From an uncultured Planctomycetaceae bacterium (GTDB lineage Bacteria; Planctomycetota; Planctomycetia; Planctomycetales; Planctomycetaceae): a DNA stretch of 11,345 nucleotides. The stretch is taken from NCBI GenBank assembly GCA_937952455.1, contig CALFYU010000152.1:1-11345 (forward strand). The letters run 5' to 3'. The notes under the pieces are model-generated. The model ran no database searches, had not been told where the DNA came from, and saw only the letters and a program-made list of their open reading frames with translations. The number at the start of each line of letters is the position of its first letter. Position 1 is the stretch's first letter. The translations under genes and the position numbers were made by a program. Positions 1-8,783 of this stretch are shown in pieces.

Positions 1-1
1 T

Positions 2-1516
<1,515 letters not shown>

Positions 1517-1557
1517 TCGAGTGCCGGCCCCATTGCTGGTAATTCGGAGATTTTGAA

Positions 1558-4296
1558 ATGATGTCTGTGAGTCCCACGCGTGATTTGGCGTTTCGGAAGT
1601 TGATGCGTTTGGCCCTGGTGATATCGCTGTTGGTATCGGCGGTCTCGACGGCGGCCCGCGCCGAGGATAAGAAGCCGGCCGACAAGGACGCCAAGAAGGT
1701 CAATTTCGTCGATCACGTCCTGCCGATTTTTCGTCAGAAATGCGGCTCGTGCCACAACGCAGACAAGCGGACGGCCGATCTCGACCTGACGACGTTCAGC
1801 GGCGCGATGCAAGGGGGCGGATCGGGGGCGGTGATTGAACCGGGTAGCGCTGCGGACAGCTATCTGTTCGAACTGATCACGCACCAATCGGAACCGAAGA
1901 TGCCGCCCGATTCGGAGAAGATGCCCGCCGAGATGCTGGCGGTGATCGAGAAGTGGATCGACGGCGGCGCGCTGGAGAACGCCGGCAGCAAGGCGCTGGC
2001 GCCGAAAAAGCCCAAGTTCGACATGTCGCTCAAGGGCGCACCGACCGGCAAACCAGAAGGCCCCCCGCCGATGCCGGGTCGTTTGAATCTGCAGCCGGTG
2101 CTGCACACCGAACGGACAACCGCCGTCACCGCGCTGGCCACCAGCCCCTGGGCTCCGCTGGTCGCCGTCAGCGGACAACAGCAGGTGCTGTTGTATCACA
2201 CGCAAACGCTGGAGCTGTTGGGCACGCTGCCGTTTCCCGAGGGGGTGCCGTATGTCCTGAAGTTCAGCCGCACCGGCGATCTATTATTGGCTGCCGGAGG
2301 CCGCGGCGGAGCCAGCGGACGGGCAATTGTTTGGAACATCAAGACGGGCGAGCGGGTGATCGAAGTCGGCGACGAACTCGATGCCGTGTTGGCTGCCGAT
2401 ATCAGTGCGGACCAAACCATGATCGCCTTAGGCGGACCGGCGCGAGTGGTGCGGATCTATTCCACAGCGGACGGGTCGCTGTTGCACGAACTCAAAAAGC
2501 ACACCGATTGGATTTATTCGGTCGCGTTCAGCCCCGACGGCGTACTGCTGGCGACGGCTGACCGCAACGGAGGCATGTTTGTCTGGGAGGCGTACACCGC
2601 CCGGGAATACGCGGCTCTGCGAGGTCATAGTGCGGCGATCACCGATCTCTCGTGGCGGAGCGACTCCAATATTCTGGCGTCGTGCAGCGAGGACACGGGG
2701 ATTCGTCTGTGGGAGATGGAGAACGGCGGCAACGTCAAGACGTGGGGCGCCCATGGCGGAGGAGTCGCGTCGGTCGAGTTCACTCGCGACGGCCGGCTGG
2801 TCTCCTGCGGGCGGGATCGCACGGCCAAATTGTGGGACCAGGCGGGCAAACAATTGGTGGCCTATCCGTCATTTGGCGACATTGCGCTGCAGAGCACGCA
2901 TTGCGATGAAACCGACCGCGTGATTGCCGGCGACTGGACCGGTGCGATCCACGTCTGGAACGCGGCCGACGGAAATCCGATCGGCGACTTGACGATGAAT
3001 CCCCCCACGCTGGCCGAACGGCTGGCCGCCGCACAGCAGCAACTGGCCGCCGCCCAGGGGGAGCTGAAAAAGCAAACCGACGCCAACACCGCTGCCCAGG
3101 CCGCAGCTGCGAAAGCGACGGCCGACGTCGAAGCCGCCAAGAAGGCGGTCGCCGACACACAGGCGCAATATAACCAGGCCGCTGAAGCGGCGAAAGCGGC
3201 GCAAGCGGCAGCCGATGCTGCCACCGCCGAACATCAAGCGGTTGCCAAGTCGGTGGAGACCCTGGAACCCTTGGTTCCTTTGTTGAAGGAATCGGCGGCC
3301 AAAGCGCAACAAGCGGCGGAGAAAAACCCGGGTGATAAGGAACTCGCCGCGGCGGTCGAGCAGATCGCCCAGCAGATGAACAAGAACTCCGCTGCCTTGG
3401 AGACCGCGAAAAAGGCGCTGCCGGAGAAAGCGGCCGTGCTCGAAAAGGCCAAACAGACGCTCGCCGCCGCCAACAAGCAAGCGGCCGACACCAAGGCAGC
3501 GTTGGACGGAGCGACGAAACAACTCGCCACGGTCGAGCCGCTGTTGAAACCGGCGGTCGAGAACGCAGCCAAGACGCAACAGGCTGCCGACGCGGCCGCC
3601 CAACAAGAGGCCGCCGCACAAGCCGCCGTCGCCCGTTGGCAGAACGAAATCGAGTTTACGAAAAAACTCGGCGTATTGGCGGAACGTAAGGCGGAGCACG
3701 CAGAGTTAGCCGGTGCGGCCGATGCGGCTGCTGCCGAGTTGAAGACGGCCGAAGAGGTCTTAGCGCAGGCGAATGCCGGTGTCGCCACGGCCGAGAAAAA
3801 TCTGCAGGATGCGAACGCGCGCGTGCAGCAATTCAAGGACGCCATCGCCGCCGCGACGACGCAGGAGGCAAACACAACCAAAACGATCGCCACGCTCGAC
3901 GCGACGCTAAAGTCTCTAAATGAAACCGCGGAGAAGGCGGCGCAGACGGTTGAGAAATCAGGCGGCGATCAAGACGTCACCGCGCTGGCCGCGCAGATCA
4001 AGGTGGTGATCGAAAAGAAAACGGGCGAAATGGCCGCCGCAAAGAAGTCTCTGGAAGACACCCAAGCGGCCCTCGCCAAGGCGAAGACCGATCTGACGGC
4101 CGCCGAAAAATCCGCTGCGGAAATGGTTGCTGCTCTGGACGCAGCCAAAAAGACCGTAACCGAAAAAACCGCGGCCGTGCAAGTCGTCAAAGACAAGTTC
4201 ACCGCTGCGAAACAGGCCGCCGATGCGGCTTCGCAACTCGTGGATCAGACGCAGGGTGAAGTCGACAACCATCCGCAATTGGCCGGCAATGCTTAG
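1558..4296 (+). CDS. Exported PSCyt1 cytochrome c-type / WD40 / coiled-coil protein
   Basis: This 912-residue protein has three parts. Residues 1-35 are a signal peptide with a hydrophobic core and an Ala-Arg-Ala cleavage site before Glu36. Residues 47-140 form a planctomycete cytochrome c-type domain (PSCyt1): haem motif C62-G-S-C65-H66, then an EPKMPP stretch with Met115, a candidate axial ligand. Residues 186-477 hold seven WD40-like units (near 186, 227, 271, 313, 356, 398 and 438), most ending in IVWN, RIYS, FVWE, RLWE, KLWD or HVWN, which is enough for a closed propeller. Residues 485-905 are an Ala/Lys/Glu/Gln-rich coiled coil with an internal duplication. The start is ATG 1558 with GGAGA at 1546-1550; ATG 1561 would be one residue shorter. 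The stop TAG at 4294 is also the first three bases of a dispersed repeat. The probable place is the periplasm. A scaffold or electron-transfer role with the upstream DUF1549 protein is inference; no function is established. Confidence 0.93.
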   Translation: MMSVSPTRDLAFRKLMRLALVISLLVSAVSTAARAEDKKPADKDAKKVNFVDHVLPIFRQKCGSCHNADKRTADLDLTTFSGAMQGGGSGAVIEPGSAADSYLFELITHQSEPKMPPDSEKMPAEMLAVIEKWIDGGALENAGSKALAPKKPKFDMSLKGAPTGKPEGPPPMPGRLNLQPVLHTERTTAVTALATSPWAPLVAVSGQQQVLLYHTQTLELLGTLPFPEGVPYVLKFSRTGDLLLAAGGRGGASGRAIVWNIKTGERVIEVGDELDAVLAADISADQTMIALGGPARVVRIYSTADGSLLHELKKHTDWIYSVAFSPDGVLLATADRNGGMFVWEAYTAREYAALRGHSAAITDLSWRSDSNILASCSEDTGIRLWEMENGGNVKTWGAHGGGVASVEFTRDGRLVSCGRDRTAKLWDQAGKQLVAYPSFGDIALQSTHCDETDRVIAGDWTGAIHVWNAADGNPIGDLTMNPPTLAERLAAAQQQLAAAQGELKKQTDANTAAQAAAAKATADVEAAKKAVADTQAQYNQAAEAAKAAQAAADAATAEHQAVAKSVETLEPLVPLLKESAAKAQQAAEKNPGDKELAAAVEQIAQQMNKNSAALETAKKALPEKAAVLEKAKQTLAAANKQAADTKAALDGATKQLATVEPLLKPAVENAAKTQQAADAAAQQEAAAQAAVARWQNEIEFTKKLGVLAERKAEHAELAGAADAAAAELKTAEEVLAQANAGVATAEKNLQDANARVQQFKDAIAAATTQEANTTKTIATLDATLKSLNETAEKAAQTVEKSGGDQDVTALAAQIKVVIEKKTGEMAAAKKSLEDTQAALAKAKTDLTAAEKSAAEMVAALDAAKKTVTEKTAAVQVVKDKFTAAKQAADAASQLVDQTQGEVDNHPQLAGNA

Positions 4297-4385
4297 AACC
4301 AGTTTCAAGACCCGGTTGTGCTTGTTCGAGAAACTCGCACCCAAGCGTCTGCGTAACGCACCGGAGGGTTTTGAAACTACTTGTA
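4294..4385 (+). repeat. Palindromic dispersed repeat, copy 1
   Basis: This element of about 92 bp is shared with 8693-8783 in the same orientation, at roughly three-quarters identity by hand alignment including one single-base gap. The ends are inverted repeats: TAGAACCAGTTTCAAGACCC on the left pairs with GGGTTTTGAAACTACTTGTA on the right at about 16 of 20 positions. Inside lie CCGGT/ACCGG arms and a small perfect hairpin, CGAG-AAA-CTCG (4327-4337). The motif TGTTCGnGAAACT is conserved in both copies. The element begins exactly at the TAG stop codon of the WD40 gene. There is no transposase, no T-tract and no clear target-site duplication. It resembles a REP/MITE-type intergenic element; the family is not recognised. 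Confidence 0.75.
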
Positions 4386-4401
4386 CGTGAATACGATTGC
4401 A

Positions 4402-4446
4402 GGCTTGTGAGCCGTGCTTTCGCCAGCGCGGTTTCACGCTTGCTGG
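4402..4446. other. Two small hairpins in intergenic DNA
   Basis: GGCT-TGTG-AGCC (4402-4413) is a perfect 4-bp stem. CCAGCGCG (4423-4430) can pair with CGC and GCTGG (4437-4446), with a two-base TT bulge. They lie about 17 bases after the repeat and about 130 bases before the oxidoreductase start. Neither is followed by a T-run, so this is not a standard intrinsic terminator. They could be a second repeat family, a terminator-like structure for the WD40 gene, or chance. Confidence 0.35.
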
Positions 4447-4562
4447 TTGATTCGGCTTTGCGGCGGCGGTATTCTGCATAGTGGTTTGTGCCGCACATTG
4501 ATGTGCGCGATTGTGGCGTGCCGTTTGCGAATTGCGTTCGCGATTTCTCAACCCCTCTCGCA

Positions 4563-4566
4563 GGAG
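4563..4566 (+). promoter_or_regulatory. Ribosome binding site (GGAG) of the oxidoreductase gene
   Basis: GGAG ends 7 bases before ATG 4574 and fixes that codon as the start. An in-frame ATG at 4511 would add 21 residues ahead of the twin-arginine signal, which is not expected for a Tat substrate. No convincing -35/-10 promoter pair could be picked out in the 277-base gap (4297-4573). Confidence 0.65.
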
Positions 4567-4573
4567 CCGAAGC

Positions 4574-5902
4574 ATGGCCGAGACCGATCGTCGCGACTTT
4601 CTGAAAACCGCTTCCGCAGCCTCAGCGGCTGCCACCGTTGCCCTCGCGGGAGCACCGGCGGTTTTGGCCAAGGGGGTCAACGACAAAATCGTGGTCGGGC
4701 TGATCGGCTGCGGCGGGCGTGGACCGGGTGTTGCTGAAGGCTTCCTCAGCCAACCCGGCGTGGAAATCGCCTATGTCTGTGATCCCGATCAAGAGCGCGC
4801 GGGCAAGGCGGCCGATGCGTTCGGCGTGAAGAGCGCGAACATCGTCGGCGATCTGCGGAAGGTCCTCGACGATAAGTCGGTCGACGCGGTGATCGTGGCC
4901 ACGCCCGACCATTGGCATGCCCCGGCCGCGATTATGGCCTGCGACGCCGGTAAACATGTGTACGTCGAGAAACCGTGTGCTCACAATTTTCGCGAAGGGC
5001 AACTGCTGGTCGAGGCGGCCCGCCGCAACGAGAGAGTCGTGCAACACGGCACGCAAACCCGCAGCAATCCATTTGCGGCCAATGCGATACAGATGCTGCG
5101 CGAGGGAATTATCGGCGAGGTGTTGGCTGCCAAGGCCTGGAACGTGCAGCGCCGCGCCAACATCGGCCATGCCCAACCGAGTCAGCCGCCTGCCGCGCTG
5201 GATTATGACACCTGGATCGGCCCCGCCGAGATGGTTCCCTACCAGGAGAACCGTTCCCACTACACCTGGCATTGGTGGTACAACTTTGGGACGGGCGACA
5301 TGGGGAACGATGGCGTGCACGACCTCGACTATGCCGTGTGGGGTTTGGGGGTCGACACGCATCCCTCGCGGGTGGCGTCGTTGGGGGGCAAGTATTACTT
5401 CGACGACGATCAACAGTTCCCCGATACGCAGACGGCCGTTTTCGAGTACGACGGCGACGGCAGCGTTGGCAACCGCCGGCAACTGACGTTCGAAATGCGA
5501 ATCTGGGATACGAATTATCCCACCAACACCGACAGTGGAGCGGAGTATTACGGCACGGCCGGAAAGATGCTGCTCAGCAAGCGGGGCAAACTGCTCGTCT
5601 GGGACGAGAAAAACCGTCGCATCGATAAACCGGTCGCGAAGAACCCCGCTCCGCTGAAGATTACGCACCACCAGCAGGATTTCATCGACGCCATTAAAAC
5701 GTCGCGGCGGCCCAATGCGGATATTGAAATCGGCTTCCGCTCGGCGGCACTGTGCCATTTGGCGAACATCGCCAACCGGCTGCGGCGGACCGTCGAGTTT
5801 GACCCGGCCGCCGAAAAGGTGATCGGTGACGCCGACGCGCAGGCGATGCTCACGCGGACCTACCGCGAAGGCGGACACTGGTCGATTCCGTCGGGCGTCT
5901 GA
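4574..5902 (+). CDS. Tat-exported Gfo/Idh/MocA family oxidoreductase
   Basis: The 442-residue protein belongs to the Gfo/Idh/MocA family of NAD(P)-dependent dehydrogenases, which mostly act on sugars, inositols and sugar derivatives. Residues 1-33 are a twin-arginine signal: DRRDFLKTA with Arg6-Arg7, a small-residue hydrophobic stretch and an Ala-rich end. The nucleotide-binding Rossmann fold follows, with GLIGCGGRG at 42-50, Asp70 after the second strand, and ATPDHWH and the family signature EKP at 132-134. The C-terminal substrate domain contains GDMGNDGVHDLDYAVW (about 241-256), where Asp246, His249 and Asp250 sit at usual catalytic positions. Tat export would fit folding around a tightly held nucleotide before transport, as in glucose-fructose oxidoreductase. 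Substrate cannot be told from sequence. The stop TGA overlaps the ATG of the next gene, suggesting coupled translation with the propeller protein. Confidence 0.93.
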   Translation: MAETDRRDFLKTASAASAAATVALAGAPAVLAKGVNDKIVVGLIGCGGRGPGVAEGFLSQPGVEIAYVCDPDQERAGKAADAFGVKSANIVGDLRKVLDDKSVDAVIVATPDHWHAPAAIMACDAGKHVYVEKPCAHNFREGQLLVEAARRNERVVQHGTQTRSNPFAANAIQMLREGIIGEVLAAKAWNVQRRANIGHAQPSQPPAALDYDTWIGPAEMVPYQENRSHYTWHWWYNFGTGDMGNDGVHDLDYAVWGLGVDTHPSRVASLGGKYYFDDDQQFPDTQTAVFEYDGDGSVGNRRQLTFEMRIWDTNYPTNTDSGAEYYGTAGKMLLSKRGKLLVWDEKNRRIDKPVAKNPAPLKITHHQQDFIDAIKTSRRPNADIEIGFRSAALCHLANIANRLRRTVEFDPAAEKVIGDADAQAMLTRTYREGGHWSIPSGV

Positions 5903-7167
5903 TGGAGGCCGCCGTGTTGAATTTATTACGATTTGCCTGTCTCGCTGCCATCGCGGTGTTTTGCACCCAGACTGCGGCGATCGCCGAGGATTGGCCGCAG
6001 TGGCGTGGCCCGCGCAGCGATGGTTCCTGGCAGGCGCCTGAACTTCCCGAGCGTTGGCCCGAGGGGGGTTTGCCGGAGCGGTGGAAACGGTCGATCGGTG
6101 GCGGGTACGGCGGAATTTCCGTTGTGGGGAATCGTCTGTACGTCATGGACCGGCCGGAGCAGCCCGAAGATGTCGAGCGGGTGCTGTGCCTGGACACGGC
6201 CAGCGGGGAAACAGTTTGGAAACACGAGTACCCCGTCGATTACGGGAATCTGGAATACGGCAACGGCCCGCGGGCGACGCCGACGGTCTTCGATGGCCGC
6301 GTCTATACCTTTGGCACGATGGGGCATACGCATTGTCTGGACGCGCGTGATGGGGCGGTCATCTGGTCGCACGATTTTTTAGGCAACGATGACGCCGGGA
6401 TTCCCGTGTGGGGGCTATCCGGTTCGCCGGTGATTTGGAAGCACCTGGTGATCCTGCATCCCGGCGGCAAGGGGGGCTGTTACGTCGCGCTGGACCGCAA
6501 AACGGGCGAGGAAATCTGGCGGACTAGCGACGACCCGGCGGGGTACGGCACGCCGATAATTATTTCTCGTGACGGTTACGATCAACTGGTCGCCTGGTCT
6601 CCGAGAAACGTCCTGGGAATCCGGCCCGCGGACGGAAAGATCCAATGGTCGATTCCCTACGCGGTCGATCACGACGTTTCGATTGCCACGCCGATCTTTC
6701 GCGACGGAATCGTCTTCGTGACCAGCTATTGGCACGGCGGCAAGGCGATCGAATTGGGCGACGAGCCGGGCGAGGCGACGCTGTTGTGGGAGGAGAACCG
6801 GTATCTACGCGGCCTGATGTGCCAGCCGATGTACCGGGACGGTTATCTCTACAATCTGGACAAGAACCACGGTTTGGTCTGCTTTGAGTTCCGCAACTGC
6901 GAAAAAATGTGGGCCGACGACAAACATCGCATGACCCCCCGCGGCCGCAATCCACAGGCGAATCTGGTCTGGCTGGGAGACACCGATCGCGCGATTGTGC
7001 TCAACTCCGACGGCGAACTGATCCTCGCTCGACTGACCCCTGAGGGGTATGACGAACAATCCCGTACGAAAATTATCGACCGCACCTGGGCACATCCGGC
7101 CTATGCCGGCAAGTTTGCCTACGCCCGCAACGACTCTGAGATCGTGTGCGTGCGGCTGGTGGATTGA
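5902..7167 (+). CDS. Secreted PQQ-like beta-propeller protein (BamB-like fold)
   Basis: The protein has 421 residues from ATG 5902. Residues 1-29 form a signal peptide ending TAAIA before EDWPQWRGPRSDG, the usual opening of planctomycete PQQ-like propeller proteins. PQQ-type repeats follow, each with a D-x-x-x-G-x-x-x-W pattern: LDTASGETVW (near 97), LDARDGAVIW (near 146), LDRKTGEEIW (near 197) and RPADGKIQW (near 241), with a weaker one near 328. The ending TWAHPAYAGKFAYAR...CVRL is also typical. The family shares the propeller fold of BamB and PQQ dehydrogenases, but no PQQ or metal site can be assigned, so it may be purely a binding or structural protein. ATG 5902 overlaps the previous stop as TGATG but lacks a clear ribosome site and puts Glu at position 2 of the signal. 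GTG 5914 or TTG 5917, after GGAGG at 5904-5908, may be the true start. Confidence 0.92.
   Translation: MEAAVLNLLRFACLAAIAVFCTQTAAIAEDWPQWRGPRSDGSWQAPELPERWPEGGLPERWKRSIGGGYGGISVVGNRLYVMDRPEQPEDVERVLCLDTASGETVWKHEYPVDYGNLEYGNGPRATPTVFDGRVYTFGTMGHTHCLDARDGAVIWSHDFLGNDDAGIPVWGLSGSPVIWKHLVILHPGGKGGCYVALDRKTGEEIWRTSDDPAGYGTPIIISRDGYDQLVAWSPRNVLGIRPADGKIQWSIPYAVDHDVSIATPIFRDGIVFVTSYWHGGKAIELGDEPGEATLLWEENRYLRGLMCQPMYRDGYLYNLDKNHGLVCFEFRNCEKMWADDKHRMTPRGRNPQANLVWLGDTDRAIVLNSDGELILARLTPEGYDEQSRTKIIDRTWAHPAYAGKFAYARNDSEIVCVRLVD
5904..5908 (+). promoter_or_regulatory. Strong GGAGG just inside the propeller gene
   Basis: GGAGG lies right after ATG 5902, overlapping its G, and is spaced 5 bases from GTG 5914 and 8 from TTG 5917, both in frame. 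This is a good ribosome binding site for either of those starts and argues for a protein 4 or 5 residues shorter than the ATG version. Confidence 0.5.
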
Positions 7168-7197
7168 ATGGCAGCGAGCGTGTCCGCCCGGCATGGG

Positions 7198-8679
7198 TTA
7201 CCAGCCGAAGTTTCTGTGGGCGAAGTCCTCCCAGCGGCTGAGGATCACCTTTTGCTGCGTGAAGAACTGGATCCCCTCGTTGCCTTGCATGTGCAGGTCG
7301 CCGAAAAACGAGCCGTGCCAGCCGTTAAAGGGAAATAGCGCAGTCGGCGCGGGGACGCCGACATTGATACCGACCATGCCACAATTGACGCGCGAGGCGA
7401 ATTCGCGAGCGGCGCCCCCATTGGACGTGAAGATTACGGCGCCGTTGCCGAAAGCACTTTGATTCGCGAGCCGAATCGCATCGTCGAGTTGATCGACGCG
7501 CTGCACCGCGAGAACCGGCCCGAAGACTTCCTGCTGCAACAGATCGGTATCCGGCGGCGCATTTTCGATAATTGTCGGCCCTATGAAAAATCCGTCGGGG
7601 GCATCTGGCACTTGGTTCTGTCGGCCATCCAAAGTCACAACCCCGCCGCCCGTTTCGGCGCCATCAATGGCCGCCGCAATTCGCGCGCGGGCTTCCGGAC
7701 CGACCACCGGTCCCATTTGCGCGTCGGATGGAATATCGGTCCGCCCGATTTTGAGCGCCGACGTCAACTCATGTAGACATTCCAGGTGCTCAGAAACACT
7801 GGGACCGACACCCACGAGCACGGAACTCGCCATGCAGCGCTGTCCGGCGCAGCCGAACGATGAGCCGATCACCGCGCGGGCCACAGATTGCGGATCGGCG
7901 TCAGGAAGCACAACGGTAAAGTTCTTGGCTCCTCCACCGGCTTGGCAGCGCTTGTTGTGCGAGGTGGCCATCCGATAGACTTCGCCGGCCACGTCCGACG
8001 AGCCGACAAAACTGACCGCGGCAATCAGCGGATGCGTTGCTAAGGCCTGCACCACGTCGCGTCCGCCGTGGACGAGATTAAATACGCCGGGCGGAAAACC
8101 CGATTCCAGAAGCAGTTCCGACAGACGCTGCGCAGCCAGCGGAACGCGTTCGGACGGTTTGAGGATAAACGTGTTCCCGCACACCAGCGCCAACGGGAAA
8201 ATCCACATGGGCACCATCAGCGGAAAGTTGAAGGGTGAAATCCCCGCACAGACGCCGACCGGTTGTCGAATCGTCTTTCCGTCCAATTGCCCGGCAACAT
8301 TCTCCAGGCACTGCCCCATTAATAGAGCTGGCGCCCCGCAAGCGAATTCAACGACCTCCATTCCACGCTGCACTTCCCCGCGGGCCTCATCGAGCGTTTT
8401 TCCATTCTCCAGCGAGACGAGCTGCGCCAGTTGGTCGAATTCGCGCTTTAGCAACTCGTGGAACCGAAAAAACAGACGGGCCCGTTCCAGTGGGGGCGTT
8501 CTGCTCCAAGCCGGCAGCGCCGCTGCCGCGGCTTGAGCCGCGCGGTCGACGACCCCCGCGTCTTGCAGCGGCGTGCGGGTGAGTTCGATTCCCAGCGATG
8601 GATTCCACACCGGCACGGACTGCGCGCCATCGGCAGCGCTCCATGTTTCGGCGATTAGATTGCGAACCTCGTAGGACAT
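7198..8679 (-). CDS. mmsA: CoA-acylating methylmalonate-semialdehyde dehydrogenase
   Basis: This 493-residue cytoplasmic enzyme of the aldehyde dehydrogenase superfamily is predicted to convert methylmalonate semialdehyde (or malonate semialdehyde) with CoA and NAD+ to propionyl-CoA (or acetyl-CoA), CO2 and NADH, in valine or inositol breakdown. Visible features are PFNFP with Asn151 (oxyanion hole), PMWIFPLA typical of this subfamily, LKPSE with Lys174, the NAD-binding SFVGS (223-227) and the catalytic Cys282 in GQRCMA, preceded by Arg281. The general-base Glu of ordinary aldehyde dehydrogenases (ELGGK) is missing: the motif reads QAGGGAKN (246-253), as expected for CoA-dependent members. 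FNGWHGSFFGDLH near the C-terminus is another subfamily mark. The length is normal. It converges on the propeller gene, 30 bases away. Its start lies 13 bases from a dispersed repeat. iolA is the Bacillus name for the same enzyme class. Confidence 0.93.
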   Translation of the reverse strand: MSYEVRNLIAETWSAADGAQSVPVWNPSLGIELTRTPLQDAGVVDRAAQAAAAALPAWSRTPPLERARLFFRFHELLKREFDQLAQLVSLENGKTLDEARGEVQRGMEVVEFACGAPALLMGQCLENVAGQLDGKTIRQPVGVCAGISPFNFPLMVPMWIFPLALVCGNTFILKPSERVPLAAQRLSELLLESGFPPGVFNLVHGGRDVVQALATHPLIAAVSFVGSSDVAGEVYRMATSHNKRCQAGGGAKNFTVVLPDADPQSVARAVIGSSFGCAGQRCMASSVLVGVGPSVSEHLECLHELTSALKIGRTDIPSDAQMGPVVGPEARARIAAAIDGAETGGGVVTLDGRQNQVPDAPDGFFIGPTIIENAPPDTDLLQQEVFGPVLAVQRVDQLDDAIRLANQSAFGNGAVIFTSNGGAAREFASRVNCGMVGINVGVPAPTALFPFNGWHGSFFGDLHMQGNEGIQFFTQQKVILSRWEDFAHRNFGW

Positions 8680-8689
8680 CGCACGCGTA

Positions 8690-8693
8690 TCCT
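8690..8693 (-). promoter_or_regulatory. Probable AGGA ribosome site of mmsA at the repeat edge
   Basis: On the minus strand AGGA lies 10 bases before ATG (8679-8677). Its first base is base 8693, the outermost base of the dispersed repeat, so repeat and translation signal touch. The spacing is at the long end of the normal range, so the assignment is moderate. Confidence 0.4.
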
Positions 8694-8783
8694 AGAACCG
8701 GTTTCAAAACGCGGTTGCGCCTGTTCGTGAAACTGACATACAAGTGGTGCGTGATGCGTCAGTGGGTTTTGAAACCAGCTGTA
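8693..8783 (+). repeat. Palindromic dispersed repeat, copy 2
   Basis: This is the second copy of the element at 4294-4385. The inverted ends here are better matched: GGTTTCAAAAC (8700-8710) pairs perfectly with GTTTTGAAACC (8767-8777), and the outer bases CTAGAACC against AGCTGTAG extend the arms to about 16 of 19. An inner stem, CTGAC (near 8733) with GTCAG (near 8759), can form. The copy occupies most of the 124-base gap between the hydrolase stop (8804) and the dehydrogenase start (8679), leaving 20 and 13 bases either side. Any promoter or terminator between these two minus-strand genes must overlap it. Confidence 0.75.

Noticed and set aside
2780..3893. Long open frames on the minus strand opposite the coiled-coil region
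   Set aside because: They are shadows of GC-rich, Ala-rich coding DNA, overlap each other and give low-complexity Arg/Ala/Leu-rich products with no recognisable domain.
4294..4385. The folded repeat as a tRNA or CRISPR unit
   Set aside because: The TTCGAG segment recalls a T-loop, but there is no acceptor, D or anticodon arm pattern; two copies 4.4 kb apart with differing interiors are not a CRISPR array.
4527..4541. Inverted repeat GCGAA-TTGCG-TTCGC before the oxidoreductase as an operator
   Set aside because: Five-base arms are too short to distinguish from chance, and no second copy was seen.
4511..4573. Longer start of the oxidoreductase at ATG 4511
   Set aside because: It would place 21 residues before a canonical twin-arginine signal, and the GGAG at 4563 fits ATG 4574.
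4622..5878. 418-codon minus-strand frame opposite the oxidoreductase
   Set aside because: It lies entirely opposite a gene with clear family motifs and encodes no recognisable domain; it is an antisense shadow of GC-rich codon use.
7168..7197. Terminator between the convergent propeller and dehydrogenase genes
   Set aside because: No stem of useful length and no T-run can be drawn in these 30 bases.
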